Assembly: GCF_036346855.1 (NCBI RefSeq)
Contig: NZ_CP107841.1
Span: 9,304,001-9,368,000 of the forward strand
Reading direction: 5' to 3'
DNA length: 64,000 nucleotides
Origin: Streptomyces europaeiscabiei
GTDB taxonomy: Bacteria > Actinomycetota > Actinomycetes > Streptomycetales > Streptomycetaceae
In this document: positions 37,290 through 46,269 of the stretch, one piece after another
Numbering within the stretch: the first letter of the stretch is position 1
How the letters are laid out: each line of letters opens with the position of its first letter
Translations under genes and position numbers: made by a program
Notes under the pieces: generated by a model
The model's database searches: none
Told to the model about the DNA's origin: nothing
The model's input: only the letters and a program-made list of their open reading frames with translations

Positions 37290-38048
37290 ATGAGCGTGAA
37301 CTTCGCAAACAAGGTGGCTTTCGTCACCGGAGCGTCGAGCGGCATTGGGCGCGCCACCGCGCTGGCCTTCGCGCGCGCCGGTGCCTCGGTGGCAGCGGTC
37401 GACATCGACGAGGAGGGGGCGGCGGAAACCGTTCGCCAGATTGAGAAGGGCGGCGGAACCGCAATCGCGCTCACCTGCGACGTGACCTCCGAGGCGGCGG
37501 TCTCGGGAGCGGTCCAAGCGACCCTCGACAGCTTCGGCCGACTCGACGCGGCATTCAACAACGCCGGGATCGAGCAGCCTGTCGCACCCCTGGCCGAGAT
37601 CGGCGAGACCGACCTCGACCACTTGATCGCGGTCAACCTCAAGGGCGTCTTCCTGTGCATGCAGAGCCAGGTGCCCGCGATGCTCGCCGGAGGTGGAGGC
37701 ACCATCGTCAACACCGCCTCAGGCGCCGGCGTGGTCGGTATCGCGGGCCAGGCCGTCTATTGCGCGACCAAGTTCGGGGTGGTCGGCATGACCAAGGCGG
37801 CGGCTCTCGACTACGCCGCGCTCGGCGTGCGGATCAACGCCGTGTGCCCCGGGATCATCCAGACCCCGATGATGGACCGTTTCACCGGGGGTACCGACGA
37901 GGGCCGTGCCCGGGTTGTGGCACAAGAACCAATCGGCCGGATGGGGTCCCCCGAAGAGATCGCCGACGCGGTCCTGTGGTTGTCGTCGGATGCGTCGTCT
38001 TTCGTCGTGGGCCACGCCATGGTCGTGGACGGCGGGCAGACGGTTTGA
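37290..38048 (+). CDS. SDR family NAD(P)-dependent oxidoreductase
   Basis: A 252-residue classical short-chain dehydrogenase. TGASSGIG (cofactor loop), Asp38 after the second strand favouring NAD(H), NNAG, and catalytic YCATK are all present, with VDGGQTV at the C-terminus. The start ATG has AGGAGGG at good spacing. It begins a plus-strand operon continuing with a 3-hydroxyisobutyrate-dehydrogenase-like gene and an aldehyde dehydrogenase, so it probably oxidises a secondary alcohol in the same catabolic route. Confidence 0.92.
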   Translation: MSVNFANKVAFVTGASSGIGRATALAFARAGASVAAVDIDEEGAAETVRQIEKGGGTAIALTCDVTSEAAVSGAVQATLDSFGRLDAAFNNAGIEQPVAPLAEIGETDLDHLIAVNLKGVFLCMQSQVPAMLAGGGGTIVNTASGAGVVGIAGQAVYCATKFGVVGMTKAAALDYAALGVRINAVCPGIIQTPMMDRFTGGTDEGRARVVAQEPIGRMGSPEEIADAVLWLSSDASSFVVGHAMVVDGGQTV

Positions 38049-38097
38049 CGCCGTCCAGCCCGAGAGCGGTCCGGACTTGAACGAGAGGGAGATGCGG

Positions 38098-38964
38098 ATG
38101 GCCAGGATCGGCTTCATCGGAGTGGGCGCGATGGGTTCCTCGATCGCCAGTCGGCTGGTGAACGGTCACGACCTCCTGGTCAGTGACCACAATCCTGCTG
38201 CTGCCGCGGAACTGGAGACTCAGGGTGCCCGGTTCGCGACACCTGAAGAGATCGCTGAGAAGTGCCGGACCATCTTCCTCTGCCTTCCCGGCCCTCCCCA
38301 GGTGAAGGATCTGCTGCTGGGCCCCAAGGGCCTGGCGTTCAGCCTCGCCGCGGAAACGATCATCATCGACACCACTACGGGCACCCCCGTCACCGACTCG
38401 GAGCTGGTGGCAACGCTCTCGGAACGGCGGGTGACCTACGTCGACGCCCCGATCGCCGGTGGCGTGAGAAGGGCGCGCGAAGGAACTGCCACGCTCATGG
38501 TTGGTGCTGACCCCGAAGTGTTTGCAGGGATACAGGACCTGCTTCATGAAGTGACGACCGAGGTTGTCAATGTCGGCCCGGTCGGGTCGGGTCACGCGAT
38601 GAAACTCGTCAACAACCTGCTCAACGCGTGCAACCGCTTTGCCGCGTTGGAGACCATTCGTCTGGGAGTCGCGGCAGGGATGAGGCAAGAGGTCGTCGTC
38701 GACGTCCTCAACAAGTCGAGTGGCCGGAACTACGCCACGGAGTACACGTTTCCGCAGTTGCTCTCAGGAGACGCGTACAAGCCGCAGGGATTCACCCTCC
38801 ACCTCATGCTCAAGGACATCCGCCTGGCGAACGAGCTTGCGGAGACCCTCGGCCACACGACTCCGATCGGCAACCTGGTGCAGGAGTTCACGCAGCAGGC
38901 GATCGAACGTTTCGGCCCCACCACTGACCAGAGCCAGATGATGGCCGAATGGTATGACGCATGA
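38098..38964 (+). CDS. NAD-dependent beta-hydroxyacid dehydrogenase (3-hydroxyisobutyrate dehydrogenase-like)
   Basis: A 288-residue protein. Rossmann motif GFIGVGAMGSSIA at the start, substrate-binding DAPIAGGVRRAREGT, catalytic-Lys region GSGHAMKLVNNLLNACN, and cofactor/substrate helix GFTLHLMLKDIRLA. These are the signatures of the 3-hydroxyisobutyrate/tartronate semialdehyde reductase family, giving a semialdehyde or the reverse. I use the ATG at 38098, which has GAGGGA 8 nt ahead; the ATG at 38092 is too close. The stop overlaps the aldehyde dehydrogenase start, fitting sequential alcohol-aldehyde-acid oxidation. Confidence 0.9.
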   Translation: MARIGFIGVGAMGSSIASRLVNGHDLLVSDHNPAAAAELETQGARFATPEEIAEKCRTIFLCLPGPPQVKDLLLGPKGLAFSLAAETIIIDTTTGTPVTDSELVATLSERRVTYVDAPIAGGVRRAREGTATLMVGADPEVFAGIQDLLHEVTTEVVNVGPVGSGHAMKLVNNLLNACNRFAALETIRLGVAAGMRQEVVVDVLNKSSGRNYATEYTFPQLLSGDAYKPQGFTLHLMLKDIRLANELAETLGHTTPIGNLVQEFTQQAIERFGPTTDQSQMMAEWYDA

Positions 38965-40466
38965 CCGACCCGGGACGTACGAGCGCGATGGCCCCCGACA
39001 CCATGCTGATCGACGGCGAATGGCGTCAAGCCTCCGACCGGGGAACCTTCGAGTCCGTCAATCCTGTGACGGGGCAGGCCTGGGCTACCTGCCCACGTGC
39101 CACGAAGCAGGACGTGGACGACGCGGTCGCCGCAGCGCGCCGTGCCTTCGAGGACGGACCTTGGTCGACTTCCACCCCTCTCGAGCGAGCGCGCCTTCTT
39201 CGCAGACTCGGCGACCTTGTCGCCGAGCATTCCGAGGAGCTCGCCCTGCTCCAGGTACAGGAGAACGGCAAGCTATGGCGTGAGGTCGCGGATCAGGCCA
39301 AGGCACAGGCCAACGCCTGCTACTTCTTCGCGGGGCTTGCGGAGCATCCGATCGGCCATACCCTCGCCGTGAGCAATCCCCACATGCAGGCCTTCACGCT
39401 TCGCGAGCCGGTAGGTGTTGTGGCTGCGATCACCCCGTGGAACAGCCCCATCGCCCAGTTGATCGCCAAGCTCGCTCCCGCCCTGGCGGCCGGCTGCACT
39501 ATGGTCGCCAAGCCTTCGGAGATCACGCCCATCTCCACGCTGTATCTCGCCCGGCTGATCGACAAAGCGGGATTCCCCCCTGGTGTCGTGAACGTCGTCA
39601 CGGGCAGCGGTGAAGCGGGGCGCCACTTGGTGGAGCACCCACACGTCGACCACATCTCGTTCACGGGGTCCACCGCCGTGGGGAAGCAGATCGCGGCAAC
39701 TGCCGGCTCCCGTATGGCGAGGGTGTCCTTGGAGCTGGGCGGCAAGTCCCCCAACATCGTCTTCCCGGACGCTGACCTTCCCAACGCCGTCAACGGAGTC
39801 ATGGCGGGGATCTTCGCGGCAACCGGGCAGACCTGCATGGCGGGATCGCGAGTGCTCGTTCACCACGACATCTACGACGAGTTCGCCGACGCACTTGCAC
39901 AGCGGGCCTCGGAGATCAAGATTGGCGATCCGATGGACCCCGCGAGTGAGATGGGCACCGTCGCGTGCCGGTCGCAGTACGACAAGGTTTTCGGTTACGT
40001 GGACATCGCTGTGCGAGAAGGCGCACGCCTTGTCGCCGGTGGGAAACGTCCCGACGCCCCTTCACTCAGCCGTGGCCTGTTCATTGAGCCGACCGTGTTC
40101 ACGGAGGTCACGAACAACATGCGCATCGCATGTGAGGAGGTTTTCGGCCCGGTCGCGGCACTGATTCGGTTCCGGGACGAGGACGAGGCTGTGAAGATCG
40201 CCAACGACACCTCTTACGGCCTGGCCGCCGGTGTCTGGACGAATGACGTGTCGCGGGCTCATCGACTGATCCGACGGCTCCGGGCCGGCACGGTCTGGGT
40301 CAACAACTACCGCAAGGTCAATTATGTTGCCCCGTTCGGCGGCTTCAAGGAGTCGGGCGTTGGGCGCGAGAACGGCGTCGACGCGATTCACGAGTACACC
40401 GAAGTGAAGACCGCGTGGATCACTACGGGGGGAACAATCAAGGACCCGTTCAACCCACGCGCCTGA
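38961..40466 (+). CDS. Aldehyde dehydrogenase (NAD(P)+ dependent)
   Basis: A 501-residue ALDH superfamily enzyme. PWNSPIAQLIAKLAPALAAG, SFTGSTAVGKQIA (cofactor), general-base Glu in LELGGKSPNIVF, nucleophilic Cys in ATGQTCMAGSR, and EEVFGPVAALIRF with NNYRKVNYVAPFGGFKESG. The start ATG overlaps the previous stop (ATGA); downstream ATGs at 38988 and 39003 are possible. It oxidises an aldehyde produced by the neighbouring dehydrogenases; the substrate is not deducible, though the aromatic/betaine-aldehyde-like class fits best. Confidence 0.93.
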   Translation: MTDPGRTSAMAPDTMLIDGEWRQASDRGTFESVNPVTGQAWATCPRATKQDVDDAVAAARRAFEDGPWSTSTPLERARLLRRLGDLVAEHSEELALLQVQENGKLWREVADQAKAQANACYFFAGLAEHPIGHTLAVSNPHMQAFTLREPVGVVAAITPWNSPIAQLIAKLAPALAAGCTMVAKPSEITPISTLYLARLIDKAGFPPGVVNVVTGSGEAGRHLVEHPHVDHISFTGSTAVGKQIAATAGSRMARVSLELGGKSPNIVFPDADLPNAVNGVMAGIFAATGQTCMAGSRVLVHHDIYDEFADALAQRASEIKIGDPMDPASEMGTVACRSQYDKVFGYVDIAVREGARLVAGGKRPDAPSLSRGLFIEPTVFTEVTNNMRIACEEVFGPVAALIRFRDEDEAVKIANDTSYGLAAGVWTNDVSRAHRLIRRLRAGTVWVNNYRKVNYVAPFGGFKESGVGRENGVDAIHEYTEVKTAWITTGGTIKDPFNPRA

Positions 40467-40532
40467 CGAAGGGGCGTACCCACTCAGGGACGTGGTCACG
40501 ACGCATCGAAGCGGACGGAAACAGGAGTCACT

Positions 40533-41300
40533 GTGGATCTGAGCCTGAAAGGCAAGACAGCCCTGATCTCGGGAGCCAGCGCGGGCATTGGTCGAGAGAC
40601 CGCGAAGACACTGGCCCGCGAGGGAGTACAGACGATCGTGGTCGCCCGGCGAGCCCCTGAGCTCGAGGCGTTGGCAGACGAGATTCGAGGGGCGGGTGAT
40701 CCGGCCCCCGTGCTGATCATTGACGACCTCCTCGATGACGGGGCCTTTGACCGGGTCACAGCGAGACTCATAAACGACTTCGGCGGTATCGACATCGTCG
40801 TCAACAACCTGGGGCAGGCTCGGCCGTTCGACCTGGAGACCACCGAGGAGGAATGGAGCGAAGCGTTCCGTCTGAACTTCGCGACCCCGAGAAGGCTCAC
40901 CACGCCTTTCGTCGCGGGCATGAGGGAACGGGGGTTCGGGCGAATCGTCAATCTCACCGCGACATCGGAGCCGCAGCATGTGAGTGGTTCACTCACATCG
41001 AAGGCGGCCGTGCTCATGTGGGCGAAGGGCCTTTCCCGCCTGGTGGCAAAGGACGGCGTGACCGTCAACTGCGTCTCGCCCGGTTACCTGCTGACCGACC
41101 AGATCAAGAACAACTTCATCCCTCAGTTCGTCCCTACCGAGAAGGATCAGCGGGACTGGCTCGAGCGGGAGATCCCAACCGGGCGCTTCGGAGATCCCGC
41201 CGACGCGGCCACCCTCATCACTTTCCTGTGCTCTCCGCTGGCCGGGTACATCACAGGACAGCGGATCTATGTCGACGGTGGATGGAACCGGCACGTGTGA
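40533..41300 (+). CDS. SDR family protein lacking the catalytic tyrosine
   Basis: A 255-residue FabG-like SDR. SGASAGIG (cofactor loop) with Arg at the end of strand 2 (VVARRAP) suggests NADP(H); NNLGQ replaces NNAG. The usual YxxxK reads SLTSK, so the tyrosine position is Ser while Lys is retained, and the following LTATSEPQHVSG holds the Ser region. The remainder (VSPGYLLTDQI, GYITGQRIYVDGGWN) is normal. The start GTG at 40533 has AGGAG 7 nt ahead. It may be a non-catalytic subunit or act on a substrate that supplies the proton relay differently. Confidence 0.88.
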   Translation: MDLSLKGKTALISGASAGIGRETAKTLAREGVQTIVVARRAPELEALADEIRGAGDPAPVLIIDDLLDDGAFDRVTARLINDFGGIDIVVNNLGQARPFDLETTEEEWSEAFRLNFATPRRLTTPFVAGMRERGFGRIVNLTATSEPQHVSGSLTSKAAVLMWAKGLSRLVAKDGVTVNCVSPGYLLTDQIKNNFIPQFVPTEKDQRDWLEREIPTGRFGDPADAATLITFLCSPLAGYITGQRIYVDGGWNRHV

Positions 41301-42330
41301 CCGACATGGGGGCCCTGCCCTGCGAACAGAGCTCCGGTGTTGTCGTGTGAGGCCCGGCGCGTGGCGGCCTTGCCACCTCGGTGGCGCCCGGGATCAAGGC
41401 TAGGTACGTGCTTCCAAGGCCATGCAGTACGCCCCGCGACCGTGGTAGATCGTGCCTGCCGGCACATCGGCGCTGTGGCGGACTGCCCTTGACAATTCCG
41501 TGAGCAACCGAGGCTGTACCGATGAGGTCCCGCCCTGATGGAGCTGCCGGCCGGGGTGTCTCGCCCGTGAGATCCACGCGGCGTACGGCACGAGGCCGTC
41601 CAGTCGGTGAGCACTGCCGAGTGTGTCCAGGTCGCTGTCCATTGCGGTGATGTACTCGGCGCCCAGCCTGGCTCCATGCAGGGGAGGCTGTGGGTTACCT
41701 CAGCCGTGGGACGTTTGCGAACCTCGTCTTGATGAGGCCGTCCAACTTGGCGAGGGCCATTACACCTTCGCGTGGCGGCCATCATGGCAGCGGCGAGTTG
41801 CCCGCCCCGTGGCGCACTGTGCTGGGTGGCTAGGGCGATGTGAGCGAATGCGGCGGCGCCCTTCGGCTGGATCACGGTCGGCGTGTGGCAGCCGCCAAAG
41901 GCATCAACGGACCCCCTTTTTTTCGGCTAGCTTCAGTGACCGCTCAACGCAAGGAAGATCTCGCCAGGTGTTGGGCCGGGAGGCGATTGAACTGCCGTGT
42001 GCGGTCGAGACCAGGTGCAACCGTCTCGGGGTCACAGGGCGCAAGTTGGGGGCGATCTCGTCACTGGGCTGCAACGGTCCCAGGTGCTGGCGGACGCAGG
42101 CGTGGCCGATCCCAGTGTCATGCCGCGCCTGGTGAGTCACTGACAACAGCGTTCACCCTTCCTAGGCGGCTTCGACTGCGGGGGCGCGGATCACCGGCTC
42201 GTGCCAGCATGAGGGAACGCTTGCCAAGCAAGGAACAGCATGACTATTGTCTGACTGAAGCGCAGCGTGCAAAATCTCTAACCGAGGGCGGAAACGAACC
42301 TATCGATCGCGGCGCATCTTTAGGAGCGGC
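41301..42330. other. One-kilobase gap, possible decayed genes
   Basis: No intact gene is recognised. A minus-strand frame around 41690-41400 (RLGAEYITAMDSDLD-like, then AHRLDGLVPYAAWISRA and ADVPAGTIYHGRGAY) has protein-like composition and may be a remnant of an unidentified gene. The rest shows nothing. Close to the next gene, 42240-42300 is AT-richer with GTCTGAC at 42249-42255. Confidence 0.35.
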
Positions 42331-43344
42331 ATGCAAGGGATCGTATTTCGAGGCGAGCGCAAGCTTGAACTGGTGACTTTTCCGGACCCGACACCGGGAC
42401 CCAATGAAGTCGTCGTCCGGACTGAGGCGTCGGGCATGTGTGGGTCTGATCTGCATATCTACCGCGGATCCAGGGGTGGGACGCACGGCAAGATCGCCGG
42501 CCATGAACCCGCCGGCGTGATCGTCGATGTGGGCTCGGAGGTTCCCGGAAGCTGGCTCGGCCGCTCGGTTATGGTTCACCACTACTTCGGCTGCGGCAAG
42601 TGCGACCAGTGCAACGCCGGTTGGACTCAGATGTGCCGCAACGGAGCTGTGGCCATGGGGAACACCGCACACGGATCGCACGCCGACCTGGTCAAGGTGC
42701 CGTTCGGTGCGATCCTGCCCATGCCTGATGGTTTGTCGTACCTGGCGGCTGCGGCCATCAGCTGCGGCACGGGAACGGCCTGGGGAGCGCTCAAGCGCCT
42801 GAATCTGACTGGCGACGACACCATCGCAATCTTCGGCCAGGGCCCGGTCGGACTGGCCGGCACCCAGCTCGCCGTCGCCATGGGTGCCCGTGTGGTCGCC
42901 CTCGACATCTCGCCCGCCCGCCTGAAGCGGGCGCACGAGTTCGGTGCGTGGCGGACGATCAACCCCGCGCAGGTGGAGTCGGTCGCCGACGCCGTCCGCG
43001 ATGTCACCGGCGGCCGTGGCGTCTCGAAGAGCTTGGAGACCTCAGGCGCGTCATCCGCCGCGCAAGCCGCGCTGCACGTGTTGGACCTGTGGGGTGCCGC
43101 CTGCTGGGTCGGAGTCGGTTCGACCATCCGGTTCGACCTCACCGAGCACCTGTACAAGCAGATCACCGCGACGACTTCGTGGACGATGTCCATCCCGGCG
43201 ATGGAGGCCTGCGCCAACTTCGTCGTCGAGCGGGGCGTCAATGTCGATGAGCTCTTCACTGAGCGCTGGAAGCTCACTGATTACGCGGACGCCTATGAGA
43301 TGTTCGACAAGCAGACGTCGGGCAAGGGCGCCTTTATCCCGTAG
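42331..43344 (+). CDS. Zinc-dependent alcohol dehydrogenase (MDR family)
   Basis: A 337-residue medium-chain dehydrogenase. Catalytic zinc ligands in GMCGSDLHIY (Cys37) and GHEPAG (His-Glu), structural-zinc cysteines in FGCGKCDQCNAGWTQMC, and a Rossmann stretch FGQGPVGLAGTQLAVAMGA followed by Asp, which favours NAD. The structural-zinc set is complete. ATG at 42331 with AGGAG 5 nt ahead. It probably oxidises a polyol or secondary alcohol in the island's pathway; threonine/sorbitol dehydrogenases are the closest general class. Confidence 0.9.
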   Translation: MQGIVFRGERKLELVTFPDPTPGPNEVVVRTEASGMCGSDLHIYRGSRGGTHGKIAGHEPAGVIVDVGSEVPGSWLGRSVMVHHYFGCGKCDQCNAGWTQMCRNGAVAMGNTAHGSHADLVKVPFGAILPMPDGLSYLAAAAISCGTGTAWGALKRLNLTGDDTIAIFGQGPVGLAGTQLAVAMGARVVALDISPARLKRAHEFGAWRTINPAQVESVADAVRDVTGGRGVSKSLETSGASSAAQAALHVLDLWGAACWVGVGSTIRFDLTEHLYKQITATTSWTMSIPAMEACANFVVERGVNVDELFTERWKLTDYADAYEMFDKQTSGKGAFIP

Positions 43345-43638
43345 TAACCCCACAACGAGAACGGCCAATGACCGGTTGCGCTGATCAACGATTTTCGGCG
43401 GCGACTCCGGAGGCGCTTGTGTGGTGTCGGCCTCTTTCCCCATCAGCAGGTGACAATGTGGTCGACGCAGCGCGCGAGCGGTAGTAGCGGCGCAGAATGC
43501 GTTGCCGTGGTGGATCAGGCATAGCTGACCCATATCGAGGTAACTGCATCGCTATCAATCAGTGCAGCTTCCACATTCGTTCGGACTATGTAACCAGAGC
43601 CGCGTCAGTCGACGTGATGTACAGAAAAGGAAAAGAGA

Positions 43639-44394
43639 ATGGAAGGTCGCGTGCCCGAACTCTCCGGGAAGAATGTCCTCATCACTGGCGCCCTCGGCAC
43701 AATTGGGCAGGCGCTGGTCGCCCGCTATGCCGAAGAGGGTGCCAACATAATCGCGCTGGATCGGCCGGACGCGCCCGATCCGCAAAAGGTACTGGACGGC
43801 ATTGCTCAGGGCGTGCGCTATTTCGGCTGCGATCTGAACGACTTGGCTGGGCTGGAGGCCAATGCGGCAGCGCTGGTCGACGATGTCGGCGGAATCGACG
43901 TGCTGGTCAACAATGCAGCGCTGGTCATCTTCAAGCAGCACGATGAGTTCACCATCCAGGAATACGAGGACCAGGTTCGGGTGAACTCGTCTGCCGCCTT
44001 CGTCCTGTCACGTGTCTGCTCCAAGCAGATGAAGATGAAGCGCTACGGGAAGATCGTCAATATCACCTCGTTGACCCTGACAGGTCGATGGGACGGCTAT
44101 GTGCCGTACATCGCCTCCAAGGGGGCCATGTACGGCCTGATCAAAGGGCTCGCCCGCGAGCTCGGCGAATACCTGATCAACGTGAACGGCATCTCGCCTG
44201 GCGCCGTCGTCTCGGAGGCTGAATTCCGGGACCGAGGTGAAAAGCGCGAAGAGTACCACCAGTGGATCCTCCAGAATCAAAGTATCAAGCGCCGAATCGA
44301 GGCCGTTGACATCGCCAACGCAGCCGTATTCCTGTCGACTTCGGTGTCGGACCTGATCTCTGGCCAGAACATTCAGGTCGACGGCGGTTGGTAG
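43639..44394 (+). CDS. SDR family oxidoreductase
   Basis: A 251-residue SDR. TGALGTIGQAL at the cofactor loop (variant of TGxxxGIG), Asp37 in ALDRPD favouring NAD, NNAAL, Ser in NITSLTLTG and catalytic YIASK, then SPGAVVSEAEF and QVDGGW. The start ATG has AAGGA about 8 nt ahead. It ends the catabolic island; the 290 bp before it carries AT-rich sequence but no clear gene, so it may have its own promoter. Confidence 0.9.
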   Translation: MEGRVPELSGKNVLITGALGTIGQALVARYAEEGANIIALDRPDAPDPQKVLDGIAQGVRYFGCDLNDLAGLEANAAALVDDVGGIDVLVNNAALVIFKQHDEFTIQEYEDQVRVNSSAAFVLSRVCSKQMKMKRYGKIVNITSLTLTGRWDGYVPYIASKGAMYGLIKGLARELGEYLINVNGISPGAVVSEAEFRDRGEKREEYHQWILQNQSIKRRIEAVDIANAAVFLSTSVSDLISGQNIQVDGGW

Positions 44395-45283
44395 TCGGCC
44401 GAGAGAGGGCTGGCGACCGCGCATCCTCCAGCCGTTCCGGAGGTGTTGTCGAGCTAGCCAGCAGAGTCCTGCGGGAGTAGTGGATCGCACCCACCGCGAG
44501 AGGGGCCACTGACCTCGACATTTGTGACGGCTCGCCGGTTCAACTGGCGGGCCGTTTCGGTGTGTTCGGAGGTCGATGGGCAAGTTGAGGGGCCCGTCTG
44601 TCGCGTCGGATGGGCGCCAAGTTCCGCGGCCCCGGCAGGGTGATGCTGCTCGCAGGGACGGGGGAGCGCTGGTCGGGCGGGGTTCGGGAAGGCGGGCGGC
44701 TGACCCTGGTCGTTCATGATCACACAGTCCAGGGTCAGTGGGCTGTGAGACGGAGGATGCGACGGCGTCCGGTGATGACGAGTTGGGTGGCAGGTGTGGG
44801 CAGCCGGCGCCGCTCGGAGCATCGTCGCAGGCGGAGCCGGCTGGGGCCCCCGCAGACGGGCGGGGCCGGCCAGTCGGAATCGGCGTCCAGGTGGGCCGTG
44901 GTCGACGTCGACGCCCTACCCCAATGGCGTGGTCTTGACCATTGCCCTTTCCTGATACTTTGCCCATCTTTAGGCTGCTCTTTGCAGGGATTGAAACATC
45001 CAGGGAGAGGACTATCCCTTCCGGAGGTGGAGTGGGTGATGCGATTCTTTCAATGTGACCGAGCAGTGAATTCCTACCCGGGGAATTACTGAACCGCCAC
45101 TGCGTTGCGGTAGGTATCCCGCGACTTGGGTAATCGGGCAATCGGTGAATCACAACCGCAATCTGGGATCTCTGTCGAATCCGGACGGTTCGCGCGGGGG
45201 TCGCATACATGTTCACGAACGGCGGGGATCTAACTGCTCCCCGCTGGCATCATCTGTGAGGAGGCTGAGGAGATCGACGAATC
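44395..45283. other. Intergenic stretch, no gene recognised
   Basis: About 890 bp. Open frames here look non-coding. A 9-bp inverted repeat (CTGACCCTG / CAGGGTCAG, 44700-44738) with a 21-nt loop is the only structure noticed. Sequence nearer 45050-45250 is less GC-rich and may hold the promoter of the following gene. Confidence 0.45.
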
Positions 45284-45751
45284 ATGATGACAAAACTCAG
45301 GATCCCGCGGCTCGGGCTAACGCTTGCGCTTGCGCTCCTGGTATCCGTGCCTTTGTTCGTTCAGGCCAGCGCGACTGAGCGCGGTACGGGTTCCCTCGTT
45401 GGCGTGTGGCGTATGACATCTTTGGAAGTCGGCACCGAGGGAAACCTCCAACCTGTGCCCTACTCCGGCCAGATCGTTTTCACCAAGACCGACACCATGT
45501 CGGTGCAGGCGATGAACCCCGACGCCAATGTTCCGGACACGCCATACACGAAGAACGGGTACGAAGCCTTCTACGGGACCTTCGCCATCAACAAAGCCGC
45601 CAGGACGTTCGGTGTGACCGTCGAGTCATCATTGGCGCGTGACCTCATCGGGCAGAGACTGACGCGCGCGTTCCGAGTATCGGGCAGGACTCTCGTCCTG
45701 ACGCCGCCGAATCCGGCAGAAGGTTGGCGCGCCACCTATAAGCGCGTCTGA
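45284..45751 (+). CDS. Secreted lipocalin-like protein
   Basis: A 155-residue precursor. Basic start (MMTKLRIPRLG), hydrophobic signal core (LTLALALLVSVPLFV) and likely cleavage after QASA. The mature domain begins LVGVWRMTSLEV and has a beta-rich pattern (GQIVFTKTDTMSVQAM, YEAFYGTFAINKAARTF, RTLVLTPPN) typical of lipocalin-like (Lipocalin_5) proteins. Function is unknown; ligand binding outside the cell is likely. ATG at 45284 or 45287 with GAGGAG at long spacing. A strong terminator follows. Confidence 0.75.
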   Translation: MMTKLRIPRLGLTLALALLVSVPLFVQASATERGTGSLVGVWRMTSLEVGTEGNLQPVPYSGQIVFTKTDTMSVQAMNPDANVPDTPYTKNGYEAFYGTFAINKAARTFGVTVESSLARDLIGQRLTRAFRVSGRTLVLTPPNPAEGWRATYKRV

Positions 45752-45787
45752 TCGGACAGGATCCGCTCACCCGCCACGATTGTTCAT

Positions 45788-45816
45788 GAGTCCCCGTCAG
45801 TTCCTGACGGGGACTC
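45788..45816 (+). terminator. Terminator of the lipocalin-like gene
   Basis: A perfect 13-bp stem (GAGTCCCCGTCAG and its complement) with loop TTC, 37 nt after the stop. Confidence 0.75.
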
Positions 45817-45889
45817 TGTGGTGTCTGGGCGGCCAGTGGAGTTGATGTCCGGGGGGCGGTATCCGGACTACCAAGGAACTGGCAACGTC

Positions 45890-46015
45890 CAAGAGTCGCC
45901 GCATGTGATTTGGCGGCACCAGCCGACGTAGCGACGGACTGGTACTGCTCCAGTCGGCAACTCGTTTCTTTCGCGGCCTGAAAGCACTCCTCAGTGCGCC
46001 ACTGGTGAGACACCC
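45890..46015 (-). pseudogene. IS701-family transposase fragment
   Basis: Reads WRTEECFQAAKE, then CRLEQYQ, matching WAIEECFQAAKNECGLDEYE of the intact transposases at 57-62 kb. On the plus strand CCAGCCGACGTAGCG is shared with those copies. Only the region around the catalytic Glu remains. Confidence 0.7.
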
Positions 46016-46269
46016 CAAGACGGTTCGAACTTGGCGGAGTTGGCGATAATCCAGGTAGATGCCCTGCTGCGCCTGGTCGCGCTGGTCGATCGGCTGCGGG
46101 GTCGAGGAGATGCGGCAGGGGGTGCGGAGCGGTGTCCGACCCCGACGACTGCCCCCCTTGACACCGGTCTGGGCAAGTCTGCCGGTCGAGCAGAGGATCG
46201 TGGCGGTGCGTCTGCTGGCGGCCTGGGCGGCTCGGGCAGCGACGGCTCGCAGTCGACGGGAGGACCACG
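46016..46269 (+). other. Possible small recombinase-associated ORF, disrupted
   Basis: Protein-like segments occur in two frames: VDALLRLVALVDRLRGRGD, then LPVEQRIVAVRLLAAWAARA running into the recombinase start. Short proteins with such a leucine-rich end often precede this recombinase type. Here a frame change makes an intact gene unlikely. Confidence 0.3.

Noticed and set aside
45788..45816. Inverted repeat as an IS end
   Set aside because: It is a tight 13-bp hairpin directly after a gene with no matching distant copy; a terminator is simpler.
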